From JAFECT01 sp036501825 (GTDB lineage Bacteria > Pseudomonadota > Alphaproteobacteria > Caulobacterales > Caulobacteraceae), in contig DASXZP010000036.1 in NCBI GenBank assembly GCA_036501825.1, forward strand, positions 310,001 to 374,000: a DNA stretch of 64,000 bases, in the 5' to 3' direction. The notes under the pieces are model-generated. The model did no database searches. It saw only the letters and a list, made by a program, of their open reading frames with translations, and was not told where the DNA came from. How positions within the stretch are numbered: the first letter of the stretch is position 1; the number at the start of each line of letters is the position of its first letter. Positions 51,650 to 59,768 of this stretch are shown piece by piece. A program made the translations under genes and the position numbers.

Positions 51650-52501
51650 TCACCGTTGGCACTTCGGGCAATAGAAGGTTGAGCGGCCGGCCTGGACGAT
51701 GCGTTTGATGGTTCCGCCGCAGCCCCGCGTCAGGCACTTTTCACCCTCGCGGCCATAGGCTCTGAAGCGGTGCTGGAAGTAGCCGAGTTCGCCGTCGGCG
51801 CCCGCAAAGTCGCGCAACGTCGAGCCGCCGGCCTCGATCGCCTCGGCGATCACCTTGCGCACGGTGACGGTCAGGGTTTCCAGGTCCGCGCTCTTCAGCT
51901 TGCCGGCCGCCTTCTTCGGCGAGATGTGCGCGCGGTAGAGCGCTTCGCAGACATAGATGTTGCCGAGGCCGGCCACGACCCGCTGGTCCAGCAGCGTCGC
52001 CTTCACGTTCTGCTTCTTCCCCTCGAACGCTTCCGCCAGATGCGCGGCGTTGAAACCGTTGCCGATCGGCTCGGGCCCCAGGCCCTTGAACCAGGGGTGC
52101 TCGTCGATCTCCGCCGTCGGGATCAGGTTCATGTAGCCGAAGCGCCGCGCGTCGGAAAAACCGACCACCGTTCCCTTGTCCGTCTCGAACACCAGGTGCT
52201 CGTGCTTGTCGCCCTCCGGCGCCGTCAGGGCGAACCGCCCCGGCGTCTTGTCGCCGATGGTGAAGCGGCCGGTCATGCCCAGGTGGGTGGTCCAGGTCTC
52301 GCCGGTGTCCAGCTCCGCCATCAGATATTTGGCGCGCCGGCCGAGGTTCACCACCCGCGCGCCGGTCAGCCGCTCGGCGAACCGCTCGGGCAGGGGGAAG
52401 CGCAGGTCGGGCCGGCGCTGGACCACGCGCTTCAGCCGCGCCCCTTCCAGGGCGGGCCGCAGCCCCTGACGAACGGTCTCGACTTCGGGAAGCTCAGGCA
52501 T
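51650..52501 (-). CDS. mutM: Formamidopyrimidine-DNA glycosylase
   Basis: 283 residues. After Met removal the N-terminal Pro-Glu (PELPEVETVRQGLRPALEG) is the catalytic pair. TTHLGMTGRF supplies the catalytic Lys/His region, LGPEPIGNGFN and AGLGNIYVCEALYRAHISPK are family phrases, and the C-terminal zinc finger is C-x4-C-x16-C-x2-C (CLTRGC to CPKC). It excises 8-oxoguanine and formamidopyrimidines and cleaves the backbone. It is divergent from ilvA with an 86-bp spacer. Confidence 0.97.
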   Translation of the reverse strand: MPELPEVETVRQGLRPALEGARLKRVVQRRPDLRFPLPERFAERLTGARVVNLGRRAKYLMAELDTGETWTTHLGMTGRFTIGDKTPGRFALTAPEGDKHEHLVFETDKGTVVGFSDARRFGYMNLIPTAEIDEHPWFKGLGPEPIGNGFNAAHLAEAFEGKKQNVKATLLDQRVVAGLGNIYVCEALYRAHISPKKAAGKLKSADLETLTVTVRKVIAEAIEAGGSTLRDFAGADGELGYFQHRFRAYGREGEKCLTRGCGGTIKRIVQAGRSTFYCPKCQR

Positions 52502-52587
52502 GGCTCGTCAGATAGGGCGCCCGTTGTCTTGGCCCAAGACGCCTTATAGGGTCGCGCCGGTTTTCCCCGGGCCCCCATCACCCATCC

Positions 52588-53793
52588 ATGACCACGCTCA
52601 GCCTCTCCGACATCCGCGCCGCGGCCGAGCGCATCAAGGGCCACGTGGATCGCACGCCCACGCGCTATTCGCGCCAGCTGTCCCAGCTCACGGGCGCCGA
52701 GGTGTGGGTCAAGTTCGAGAACCTGCACTTCACCGGCTCGTTCAAGGAACGCGGCGCGCGCAACCGCCTGTCGCAGCTGACCGAGGATGAGCGCCGGCGC
52801 GGCGTGGTCGCCGCGTCCGCCGGCAATCATGCGTCCGCGCTCGCCTATCACGGCAAGCTGCTGAACATTCCGGTCACCATCGTCATGCCGCACGGCACGC
52901 CGTTCGTGAAGGTCGACAAGACCCGCGGCTTCGGCGCCAATGTCGTCATCGAAGGCGCCGGGTTCGACGACGCGACCCGGCACGCGCTGAAACTGCGCGA
53001 CGAGAAGGGCTATATCTTCGTCTCGGCGTTCGATGACCTCGGCATCGTCACCGGCCAGGGCACCTGCGGCCTCGAGTTTCTCGAAGACGCGCCCGAGCTC
53101 GACGCGCTCATCATTCCCATCGGCGGCGGCGGCCTGATCGCCGGCTGCGCGACCGCGGCCAAGGCGCTCAAAGCGGACATCCAGATCATCGGCGTCGAGG
53201 CGGCGATGTACCCGTCCTTCCTGGCGCGCCGCCGCGGCGAGAAGGCCCACGCCGGCGGCCAGACCATCGCCGAAGGCATCGCCATCAAGCAGGTCGGCGA
53301 CATCCCCTTCGCCATCGCCGATCCCCTGGTCGACGATATTCTCGTCGTCGACGAAGCCGATTTCGAAGAGGCGGTGGCCTCCTATGCGACGGTGGAAAAG
53401 ACCGTGGCCGAAGGCGCCGGCGCGGGCGGTCTCGCGGCCTTGCTGCGCTACCCGCATCGCTTCGAGGGGATGAAGGTCGGCCTCGTGCTCGCCGGCGGCA
53501 ACATCGACACGCGCATGCTGGCCTCGGTGCTGCAGCGCGAGATGGTGCGCGAGAAACGCATGGTGCTGTTCCGCGTCTATGCCGACGATCGTCCCGGCGT
53601 GCTCGCCGACATGAGCGCGGCCATCGCCGGCGTCGGCGGCAATATTCTGGACGTGGTGCACAACCGCCTGGCGCTGGAAGTGCCGGCCAAGGGCGCCGAA
53701 TACGACATCATGATCGAAACGCGTGGCGAACAGCACGCCGCCGAAATCGGCGCCGCGCTGAAGGAGAAGGGTTATGTCCTCAAGGCTGGTTAG
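52588..53793 (+). CDS. ilvA: Threonine ammonia-lyase (biosynthetic/catabolic, ACT-bearing)
   Basis: 401 residues. PLP-dependent fold type II. The Schiff-base Lys53 lies in HFTGSFKERGARNRL, the glycine-rich phosphate loop is GGGGLIAGCATA, and the substrate loop has AASAGNHASALAYHG. A C-terminal ACT-like domain starts at about 325 (LFRVYADDRPGVLADMSAAI). It deaminates threonine to 2-oxobutanoate. The length is shorter than E. coli IlvA (514 residues), closer to TdcB plus one ACT domain. The 3' end overlaps the FKBP gene by 20 bp. Confidence 0.94.
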   Translation: MTTLSLSDIRAAAERIKGHVDRTPTRYSRQLSQLTGAEVWVKFENLHFTGSFKERGARNRLSQLTEDERRRGVVAASAGNHASALAYHGKLLNIPVTIVMPHGTPFVKVDKTRGFGANVVIEGAGFDDATRHALKLRDEKGYIFVSAFDDLGIVTGQGTCGLEFLEDAPELDALIIPIGGGGLIAGCATAAKALKADIQIIGVEAAMYPSFLARRRGEKAHAGGQTIAEGIAIKQVGDIPFAIADPLVDDILVVDEADFEEAVASYATVEKTVAEGAGAGGLAALLRYPHRFEGMKVGLVLAGGNIDTRMLASVLQREMVREKRMVLFRVYADDRPGVLADMSAAIAGVGGNILDVVHNRLALEVPAKGAEYDIMIETRGEQHAAEIGAALKEKGYVLKAG

Positions 53794-54295
53794 AGTTCTC
53801 TCGGTTGCGGCGCTCGCCTTCGCCGTCTGCGCCTGCGCGCCGCGCGGCCACGCCCAGCCGTTGCCCGATCAGTCGGCGCAGTCGGCGGCCTTTCTGAAAA
53901 AGAACGGCGCGCTGGCCGACGTGAAAACCCTGCCCGACGGTTTGCAGATCAAGGTGGTGCGTTCGGGCCTGCCCGGCGGCGCGTCGGTTCACGTCGGCGA
54001 CGAGGTGAAGGTGATGTACGAAGGCGCGCTGATCGACGGCACCGTCTTCGACAGCTCCTACATTCGCGGCGAACCCGACGTCTTCACCGTCGGCGAAGTG
54101 GTCCCCGCCTGGAACGAGGCGCTGCAGCTGATGCACCCGGGCGACGTCTGGTATCTCTACGTCCCGCCGACGCTGGGCTATGGCGGCCACGGCGCGGGCC
54201 CGATCCCGCCCAATGCGGTGATGGTCTTCAAGCTCGAGCTGCTGGGCGTCCTGCCCCACGGCGGGGCCGGCGGCGCGGGCGACGCCCAGGGTTGA
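53774..54295 (+). CDS. FKBP-type peptidyl-prolyl isomerase, probable lipoprotein
   Basis: 173 residues. The N-terminus SSRLVRVLSVAALAFAVCAC looks like a lipoprotein signal with a lipobox near Cys19 or Cys21. The FKBP domain is complete: GASVHVGDEVKVMYEGALID, GTVFDSSY, VVPAWNEALQLMHPGDVWYL, YVPPTLGYGGHGAGPIPPNA and VFKLELLGV. Macrophage infectivity potentiator-type FKBPs carry this C-terminal half. It probably catalyses proline isomerisation in the periplasm. It overlaps ilvA by 20 bp. Confidence 0.93.
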   Translation: MSSRLVRVLSVAALAFAVCACAPRGHAQPLPDQSAQSAAFLKKNGALADVKTLPDGLQIKVVRSGLPGGASVHVGDEVKVMYEGALIDGTVFDSSYIRGEPDVFTVGEVVPAWNEALQLMHPGDVWYLYVPPTLGYGGHGAGPIPPNAVMVFKLELLGVLPHGGAGGAGDAQG

Positions 54296-54420
54296 ACGTT
54301 CCCTGCGAGCGTCCCGGCCCTGGGGACAGATTCTAAACGGAAAAACCCGACTCTGCGGAGTGATCTTCCCTGCCCGTTCGCTTTTCGTTCTTGATTGGGT
54401 CCGTGAAATCTAGTTAGCTG

Positions 54421-54429
54421 TGTGGATAA
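54421..54429. promoter_or_regulatory. Exact DnaA box between FKBP gene and comM
   Basis: TGTGGATAA is the exact complement of the consensus TTATCCACA. It is the only exact consensus DnaA box seen, isolated, 30 bp upstream of the comM start. Two GANTC sites (54329-54333 and 54349-54353) precede it. DnaA control of comM, or a chance occurrence, are both possible. Confidence 0.45.
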
Positions 54430-54458
54430 GTGTCGCAGGCTGATCCCGGGGGAGGGCC

Positions 54459-55502
54459 ATGGTCGCACGCGTCGTGACGGTGGCGTTCGAAGGGGTCGAG
54501 GCGCGGCGCGTGGACGTCGAAGTCCAGATGACCACCCCGGGCCTGCAACCCAGCTTCAACATCGTCGGCCTGGCCGACAAGGCGGTCGCCGAAAGCCGTG
54601 AGCGGGTGCGCGCGGCCTTCGCCGGCATGGGCCTGGCCCTGCCCGCCAAGCGCATCGTGGTCAGCCTCGCGCCCGCCGACCTGCCCAAGGAAGGCAGCCA
54701 CTTCGACCTGCCGATCGCGCTGTCGATCATGGCCTTCATGGGGGTGATCCCGCTCGACGCGCTGGATGAGTGGGCGGCGGTGGGCGAACTGCGCCTCGAC
54801 GGCCAGATCGCCCCGATCTCGGGCGCGCTGCCCGCGGCGGTGGCGGCCTCCAGTTTCGGCCTCGGCCTGATGTGTCCGGAAGCCAACGGCGCCGAAGCCG
54901 CCTGGGCCGGCGATGTCGCCATCCTTGCGCCACGCTCGCTGATCGCGGTGGTGAACCATTTCCGCGGCGCCCAGGTGATGAGCCCGCCCGCGCCCGGTCC
55001 GCTGGCGCCCGGCGAAGCGTCCCACGACCTGCGCGAGGTGAAGGGCCAGGAACAGGCTAAGCGTGCGCTCGAGATCGCCGCCGCCGGCGGCCACAACCTG
55101 CTGTTCACCGGCCCGCCCGGTTCGGGCAAGTCGATGCTGGCGCAACGCATGCCCGGCATCCTTCCGCCGCTCACCGCGCGCGAGCTGTTGGAAACCTCGA
55201 TGGTGCATTCCGTCGCCGGCCTTATCGCCAAGGGTCAGCTCACCCGCGCCCGCCCGTTCCGCGCCCCGCACCACTCCGCCAGCATGGCCGCTCTGGTCGG
55301 CGGCGGCGCCCGCGCGCGACCGGGTGAAGTGAGCCTCGCGCACAATGGCGTTTTGTTTTTGGATGAACTCCCCGAATTCGCGCCGCAGGTTTTGGATTCG
55401 CTTCGCCAACCGCTCGAAACCGGCGAAGTCATCGTCGCGCGCGCCAACCACCACGTCCGCTATCCCGCCCGCGTACAACTGATCGCCGCGCAGAACCCCT
55501 GT
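54459..55502 (+). pseudogene. comM: comM (yifB) Mg-chelatase-like AAA+ ATPase gene, interrupted by integration
   Basis: About 348 codons of a gene normally near 510. The N-terminal domain and AAA+ core are intact: Walker A GPPGSGKSMLAQRMP, FRAPHHSASMAALVGGG, Walker B GVLFLDELPEFAPQ and ARVQLIAAQNPC. Family members continue with CRCGY-like sequence and a C-terminal Mg_chelatase domain; here the reading changes abruptly after Asn-Pro-Cys into unrelated sequence (stop at 55778). ComM is an AAA+ helicase/branch-migration factor for integration of DNA during natural transformation. The recombinase is encoded on the opposite strand across the junction. The 3' remainder should lie beyond 64000. Confidence 0.85.
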
Positions 55503-56983
55503 CCCGATGTTGCCTTCCCAGCAGCATTTCCGCTTTGCGGGACATGGAGGAGGTTGATTTCAACCTCCTCCCGACCGACCACGATCCGGTCGGTGATCGT
55601 CTCTACGATCTGTCGCTTCTCGTTGTGTTCGAGACGGTCCCATCGCTCGGTCAGGTCTAGCGCTCCTCGAATGGCCTCTTCCTGGTTTAGGAGATTCAGG
55701 GTGATGAGATCGCACTCGGCCTGGAGGCGGGGGATTTCCTCGTCCAGCTCCTTCCGGCGTGCCGCAATCGGGTTGTAGCGAAGCCCAAATCCTTCGGTGG
55801 GGATTTCCCGGCGCAGGTGCAAAGCGAAAAGGTCGTCTTCGTCAGTCTGAACCTTCCGAAGTTCCGCGCGAGCCGCCTCGATCAAAGCTTCCTTTTCCCT
55901 GACGACTTCGCGCGCCGCTTGGGCATGTGCGGCGGTCTCCGCTGGCGAAAGGAGGAAGTGTTCGAGCTGGCCGCGGAAGACCTCTTCGAGGTCGGCGATC
56001 GGGATCTTGTTCTGGCAGGCCGGACACCGGTACTTCGGGGAGTTGGCCCAGACGTACATTTTCTGGCCGCACTCGCAGAAAGCGAAGCCAGTGAAGAGGT
56101 AGGAAGCTGGCCGGCCGCGTTTGGCCCATCGTTCCTGGCCGTCCGACAGGATGCTGTTGCAGGTGTCCCATAGCTCTTCGCTGACGATCGCGGGCACCTG
56201 CTGAAAGACCCACTCGCTCTCAGGCTTGAGGGTCCAGCCGCCTCCCCGGTCGTTTGCGTGGCTATAGTTGGCGCGGCGGAGGCCCTTGGCGCTTCCGTCC
56301 TCAAGGAGCCGGCGAATGGTGGTGTCAGAAAAGAGCGCGCCCTTTCGGGTCCGGAAACCGCGCTCGTTGATGAGACGAGCCACTCGCTTGAGGCGCCGGT
56401 GCTGCGCGAACAGCTCGTACATGAGCTTCCGGATCGGCGCCTCATCCGGATGAACTTCCAGCTTCTTGTCCACCCAGCGGTAGCCGTAAGGGGCTGGACC
56501 GCCGAGCGGTTTGCCCAGCTTTGCCCGGATCGGAACTGACGCCGCGACCCGGTCCGCAATCTCCTCGCGCTCCCACTGCGCCATGGCGGCGATCATCGTG
56601 AAGAACAGCCGGCCAGACGGCGTGCTTGTGTCGATCGCCTCGGCCAACGAGACCATGTCTGCGTTGCAGTCGCGGAAAATTTCCGCGAATTCGAGAAGGT
56701 CCCGCGTATTGCGGGCTAGTCGAGCCAGCTTCGAGAAAATCAGGGCCTCCACGTGCCCTTTGCGGATGTCGCCCAGCATGCGCTGGGTTTCCGGATGGGT
56801 CATGACGGCTTTGCCGCTCACGCCTTCCAGTCGGTAGACATCGACGACATCCCAGCCGCGCCCTTCGGCATACGCCTGGGCGCGCCGCTCGTGGTGCTCT
56901 GGGCTGTCACCTTGCGCCTGATCTTCCGTAGAGACCCGGATCCAAATGCCCACGCGTCGCTGCGCGATTGGTGCGCCAGCCAT
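55460..56983 (-). CDS. Large serine recombinase (site-specific integrase)
   Basis: 507 residues. Resolvase/invertase catalytic domain 10-150: RRVGIWIRVSTEDQ with nucleophile Ser18, then IFSKLARLARNTRDLL (Arg-rich active-site helix) and TPSGRLFFTMIAAMAQWERE. Recombinase domain (PF07508) 165-290: GGPAPYGYRW, ERGFRTRKGALFSDTTIRRL. Zinc ribbon: C303, C305, C320, C323 (FCECGQKMYV to YRCPAC). Coiled coil follows (about 340-430). The last 13 codons (HVPQ... to the stop) read into comM: its C-terminus is host-encoded. Confidence 0.93.
   Translation of the reverse strand: MAGAPIAQRRVGIWIRVSTEDQAQGDSPEHHERRAQAYAEGRGWDVVDVYRLEGVSGKAVMTHPETQRMLGDIRKGHVEALIFSKLARLARNTRDLLEFAEIFRDCNADMVSLAEAIDTSTPSGRLFFTMIAAMAQWEREEIADRVAASVPIRAKLGKPLGGPAPYGYRWVDKKLEVHPDEAPIRKLMYELFAQHRRLKRVARLINERGFRTRKGALFSDTTIRRLLEDGSAKGLRRANYSHANDRGGGWTLKPESEWVFQQVPAIVSEELWDTCNSILSDGQERWAKRGRPASYLFTGFAFCECGQKMYVWANSPKYRCPACQNKIPIADLEEVFRGQLEHFLLSPAETAAHAQAAREVVREKEALIEAARAELRKVQTDEDDLFALHLRREIPTEGFGLRYNPIAARRKELDEEIPRLQAECDLITLNLLNQEEAIRGALDLTERWDRLEHNEKRQIVETITDRIVVGREEVEINLLHVPQSGNAAGKATSGQGFCAAISCTRAG
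55491..55512. other. Integration junction (att site) inside comM
   Basis: comM homology runs through CAGAACCCCTGT, ending near 55502; the next bases, CCCGATGTTGCC, no longer fit. Large serine recombinases join at a 2-bp core, and the exact crossover cannot be told from one end. Comparison with the other end would fix it. Confidence 0.7.
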
Positions 56984-57207
56984 GAGAACCTCCGCTAAGA
57001 ACAGAAAGAGTACACCCGCGCCCGCGACAACGGAATCCCGTAAGCGCGGGGCTTACTGATTAAGACGCTTGGAAAGGGGCGACCGCTCACGCGGGCAAGA
57101 GGCGCCTTAAAGTTCCCGCGCTTCAGGGACGCTCTGATGACCTCCATGGTCTCTTCGCAGATCGCGTGTCTCTTGGGCGTGTGGCTCCGGCGCGGCAGAG
57201 GTCTTGA

Positions 57208-57231
57208 TGATGCTCAATCCATCACTATAGA
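57208..57231. promoter_or_regulatory. Operator-like site at the XRE start (copy 1)
   Basis: 24 bp with the dyad TGATG-N7-CATCA, followed by an overlapping CCATC-N6-GATGG. It is repeated at 58238-58261 with 20 of 24 bases identical. It ends 8 bp before the XRE start codon, so an autorepressor would block RNA polymerase there. Confidence 0.65.
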
Positions 57232-57238
57232 TGGCCAA

Positions 57239-57505
57239 ATGATCTCCAGCGGCCAAATGAAGGCGGCTCGCGCGCTCCTCGGCATCGACCAAAAGGAGCT
57301 GGCGCGGCTCTCCAGTGTCTCGTTACCGACGATCCAGCGCATGGAGTCGAGCGACGGCGTCGTGCGGGCGACCGTCGACAGCCTCGAGAAGGTGGTCGAC
57401 GCCCTCAACGATGCCGGCGTCGAACTCATCGCCAGCGGTGCTCGCAGTGACGGCGAGGGCCGCGGCGTTCGTCTCATCGATCGGAAACGATCACGCTCCG
57501 CGTAG
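57239..57505 (+). CDS. XRE-family helix-turn-helix regulator
   Basis: 88 residues from ATG 57239 (MISSGQMKAARALLGIDQKE); the frame is open upstream from 57137. The start matches the common family opening MISxxQxxAARALLGxxQ. Helix-turn-helix: QKELARLSSVSLPTIQRMES, then DGVVRATVDSLEKVVDALND and AGVELIA. It likely binds the TGATG-N7-CATCA sites next to its own start and upstream of the sulP gene. The 3' end overlaps the convergent methyltransferase gene by 32 bp. Confidence 0.88.
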   Translation: MISSGQMKAARALLGIDQKELARLSSVSLPTIQRMESSDGVVRATVDSLEKVVDALNDAGVELIASGARSDGEGRGVRLIDRKRSRSA

Positions 57506-58127
57506 TTTTCTCGCGGCGGCAAACCACGAGGGTATTCCCCAAGCCCTCCTCGATCACCGGGACAAGCAAGGGGGACAGCCCGGCAAGGCGCAGCGCCTTT
57601 GCGACCCGTTGCGCGGTCTTCGACTGGAAACCGTCGGCCACGTTCCAGGCGATGGTTCCGCCGGGCCTGACGACTCTCGCGAGAAGGGTGCCGGTCTCAG
57701 CGGTGAGCAAATGCTTGGGAATGTCCGAACCGTTGAACACGTCGACCGCGACCGCGTCCCATTGACGCCCGGTCGAGCGCAGGAACTCCAAGGCGTCGGC
57801 GTGGACGCATTCCACCTCGGGCGGTAGGTGGAACCAGCGGCGGGCGACCTCGAAAGCCTCGGCCTGGTTGTCGACGGCCGTTACACTGACCCCGCGGCGG
57901 GACAATTGTGTCGCGAGCGCGCCGCCGGCCGTGCCGAGTAGGAGCACAGTGGAGGCGCGCGCGAGGGCTTGCTCCATGGCTTTGACATAGCGCAGCAGAT
58001 TGTTTCCGTGGGCATCGACGCAGGTGAACAGCGCCCCGGACTCGAAATAGAAGCGCGTGCCATCGCGCAGGACTTCGATGACCGTGACCCGGCGCTCCCC
58101 GTCGTCCTGGCGCAGCAGGATCTTCAC
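57474..58127 (-). CDS. Spermidine-synthase-like SAM-dependent methyltransferase
   Basis: 217 residues. The Rossmann core starts with TVLLLGTAGGALATQLSRRG (motif I), VTAVDNQAEAFEVARRWFHL (acidic residue for the ligand), VECVHADALEFLRS and WDAVAVDVFNGSDIPKHLLT. It lacks the N-terminal beta domain of real spermidine synthase (SpeE), so it is a SpeE-like protein of unknown substrate. It is divergent from sulP across about 200 bp containing copy 2 of the operator-like site, so the pair may be co-regulated. Confidence 0.85.
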   Translation of the reverse strand: MKILLRQDDGERRVTVIEVLRDGTRFYFESGALFTCVDAHGNNLLRYVKAMEQALARASTVLLLGTAGGALATQLSRRGVSVTAVDNQAEAFEVARRWFHLPPEVECVHADALEFLRSTGRQWDAVAVDVFNGSDIPKHLLTAETGTLLARVVRPGGTIAWNVADGFQSKTAQRVAKALRLAGLSPLLVPVIEEGLGNTLVVCRREKTTRSVIVSDR

Positions 58128-58237
58128 AGCGCAAGGCCGTGGCGGAGACGCTTTGGGGGATGCGCGTCAGTCGGTAGGGACATCGTCGTCGACGTATGTG
58201 ATGAAGACGTCCATTAAGATGCTATAACCACACTTGT

Positions 58238-58261
58238 TGATGCATAATCCATCATGATAGA
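58238..58261. promoter_or_regulatory. Operator-like site between methyltransferase and sulP (copy 2)
   Basis: Same dyad TGATG-N7-CATCA and the same downstream ATAGA as copy 1, 20 of 24 bases identical. It lies in an A+T-rich 200-bp divergent promoter region, 66 bp before the sulP start. Confidence 0.65.
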
Positions 58262-58327
58262 GAAATTATCAATCATATTATCGCAGTCTGGCCCCGGCTG
58301 CGCCCTGGGGGAGGCCGCTCACCGCTA

Positions 58328-59620
58328 GTGGACGCTCAAATGCCGGACGGAGCCGCAACCGCTCATCTCTATCGCCCGAAGGTCGTTACGGTTCTTCGCG
58401 AAGGCTTGCATTTGCGGCAGGTGCAGCAGGACGCCGTCGCGGGGCTGACCGTCGCGGTGGTGGCGCTACCGCTTTCCATGGCGATCGCCGTTGCTTCCGG
58501 CGTCTCCCCCGATCGGGGTCTCTACACCGCCATCATCGGCGGCTTCATCGTGTCCGTCCTAGGTGGGAGCCGCTACCAGATTGGGGGGCCGGCCGGCGCG
58601 TTCATTGTTCTTGTCGCCGCGACCGCCGCCAAGTTCGGCGTGGGGGGCCTACTCACCGCCGTGTTTATGTCGGGCGTCTTCCTCACGGTGCTTGGCTTGT
58701 TGCGGCTGGGGTCTCTGGTCAAACACATTCCACGCGCGGTTACGGTGAGTTTCACATGCGCAATCGCGGTGACGATCGCAGCCAGTCAGTTGAAGGATCT
58801 TGCGGGTCTAAAGCTGGCGGGCGCTGAGCCTGGACCGCTGGCACCGAAACTCGTGGCGCTCGTCCACGCGCTTCCCTCGCTCAATCCAGCTGCGTTCGGG
58901 CTCGGCGGAGCGACTGCAGCCGCGATCTTCGTGCTCCGTCGGTTCCTCCCGCGATGGCCGGGCATGTTGATCGCCGTCGCCGCAGCGTCATTGGCGGCAG
59001 TGATCTTCGGGCTCCCGGTCGAGACCATCGGAAGCCGTTTTGGCGGCATTCCGCGCGGGCTGCCTACGCCTGTGCTTCCGAACTTCGATGAAGCGAGGAT
59101 CATCCAGGTTCTCCCGGCGGCCCTTTCGTTCACCCTGCTAGGGGCGGTGGAAAGCCTGCTGTCGGCGAAGGTCGCCGACAGCATGACGGGGCGTAAACAC
59201 CGGTCGAATATGGAGCTGGTTGCTCAGGGAATCGCCAACATTGTGTCGCCGGTGTTCGGCGGCATTTGCGTTACAGGCACGATAGCCCGGACCGCCACCA
59301 ATGTTCGTGCGGGCGCACGCAGTCCGCTTTCAGGAATTCTGCATTGCGCATTCCTGCTGTTGTTTATGATCGCTGCTGCGCCCCTGGCGGCCTACATCCC
59401 TTTATCGGCGCTCGCGGGCGTTCTCGTAGTCGTGTCTTGGACTATGGCTGAGAAGGCCGAGTTCATGCGACTCCTGCACGACTGGCGAACCGCCGCGGTG
59501 CTGCTCGTGACCTTCAGCCTGACCCTCGCTCGCGACCTTACAACCGGCATCGTCGCGGGGTGCGCCGTCGCGGCGATATTCGCCATGCTTCATCGTTCAG
59601 TCGACGAGGAGGGAGATTGA
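58328..59620 (+). CDS. SulP-family anion transporter without STAS domain
   Basis: 430 residues from GTG 58328 (ATG 58340 is possible). SulP signature: AGLTVAVVALPLSMAIAVAS and GVSPDRGLYTAIIGGFIVSV, then GGSRYQIGGPAGAFIVLVAA, FTLLGAVESLLSAKVADSMT and GIANIVSPVFGGICVTGTIA RTATNVRAGARSPLSG. About 10 to 12 membrane segments. It ends after the last helix: the C-terminal cytoplasmic STAS domain usual in this family is absent. SulP proteins carry sulfate, bicarbonate or other anions; which one is not predictable. Expression probably depends on the XRE site upstream. Confidence 0.93.
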   Translation: MDAQMPDGAATAHLYRPKVVTVLREGLHLRQVQQDAVAGLTVAVVALPLSMAIAVASGVSPDRGLYTAIIGGFIVSVLGGSRYQIGGPAGAFIVLVAATAAKFGVGGLLTAVFMSGVFLTVLGLLRLGSLVKHIPRAVTVSFTCAIAVTIAASQLKDLAGLKLAGAEPGPLAPKLVALVHALPSLNPAAFGLGGATAAAIFVLRRFLPRWPGMLIAVAAASLAAVIFGLPVETIGSRFGGIPRGLPTPVLPNFDEARIIQVLPAALSFTLLGAVESLLSAKVADSMTGRKHRSNMELVAQGIANIVSPVFGGICVTGTIARTATNVRAGARSPLSGILHCAFLLLFMIAAAPLAAYIPLSALAGVLVVVSWTMAEKAEFMRLLHDWRTAAVLLVTFSLTLARDLTTGIVAGCAVAAIFAMLHRSVDEEGD

Positions 59621-59768
59621 AACGATCGGCGATGCCGTAGGAGAGCTGTGCGACAGCGGTACCTTCGCGCTCGATGCCGTTAGGAGTAAAGCCAAGGCCT
59701 CCAGGTCGACGCCTCTAGCGGCCGCCTGAGAACCGCCCGAGCTACCTCTCCGGACAAAGGCAGATCAA

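Noticed and set aside
55503..55778. Continuation of the comM frame into the element (92 codons)
   Set aside because: The sequence after 55502 has no similarity to ComM and is antisense to the recombinase gene, so it is a fortuitous extension.
57042..57062. Small hairpin GTAAGC-GCGGG-GCTTAC upstream of the recombinase gene
   Set aside because: Only 6 bp of stem with no T-tract; too weak to call a terminator or operator.
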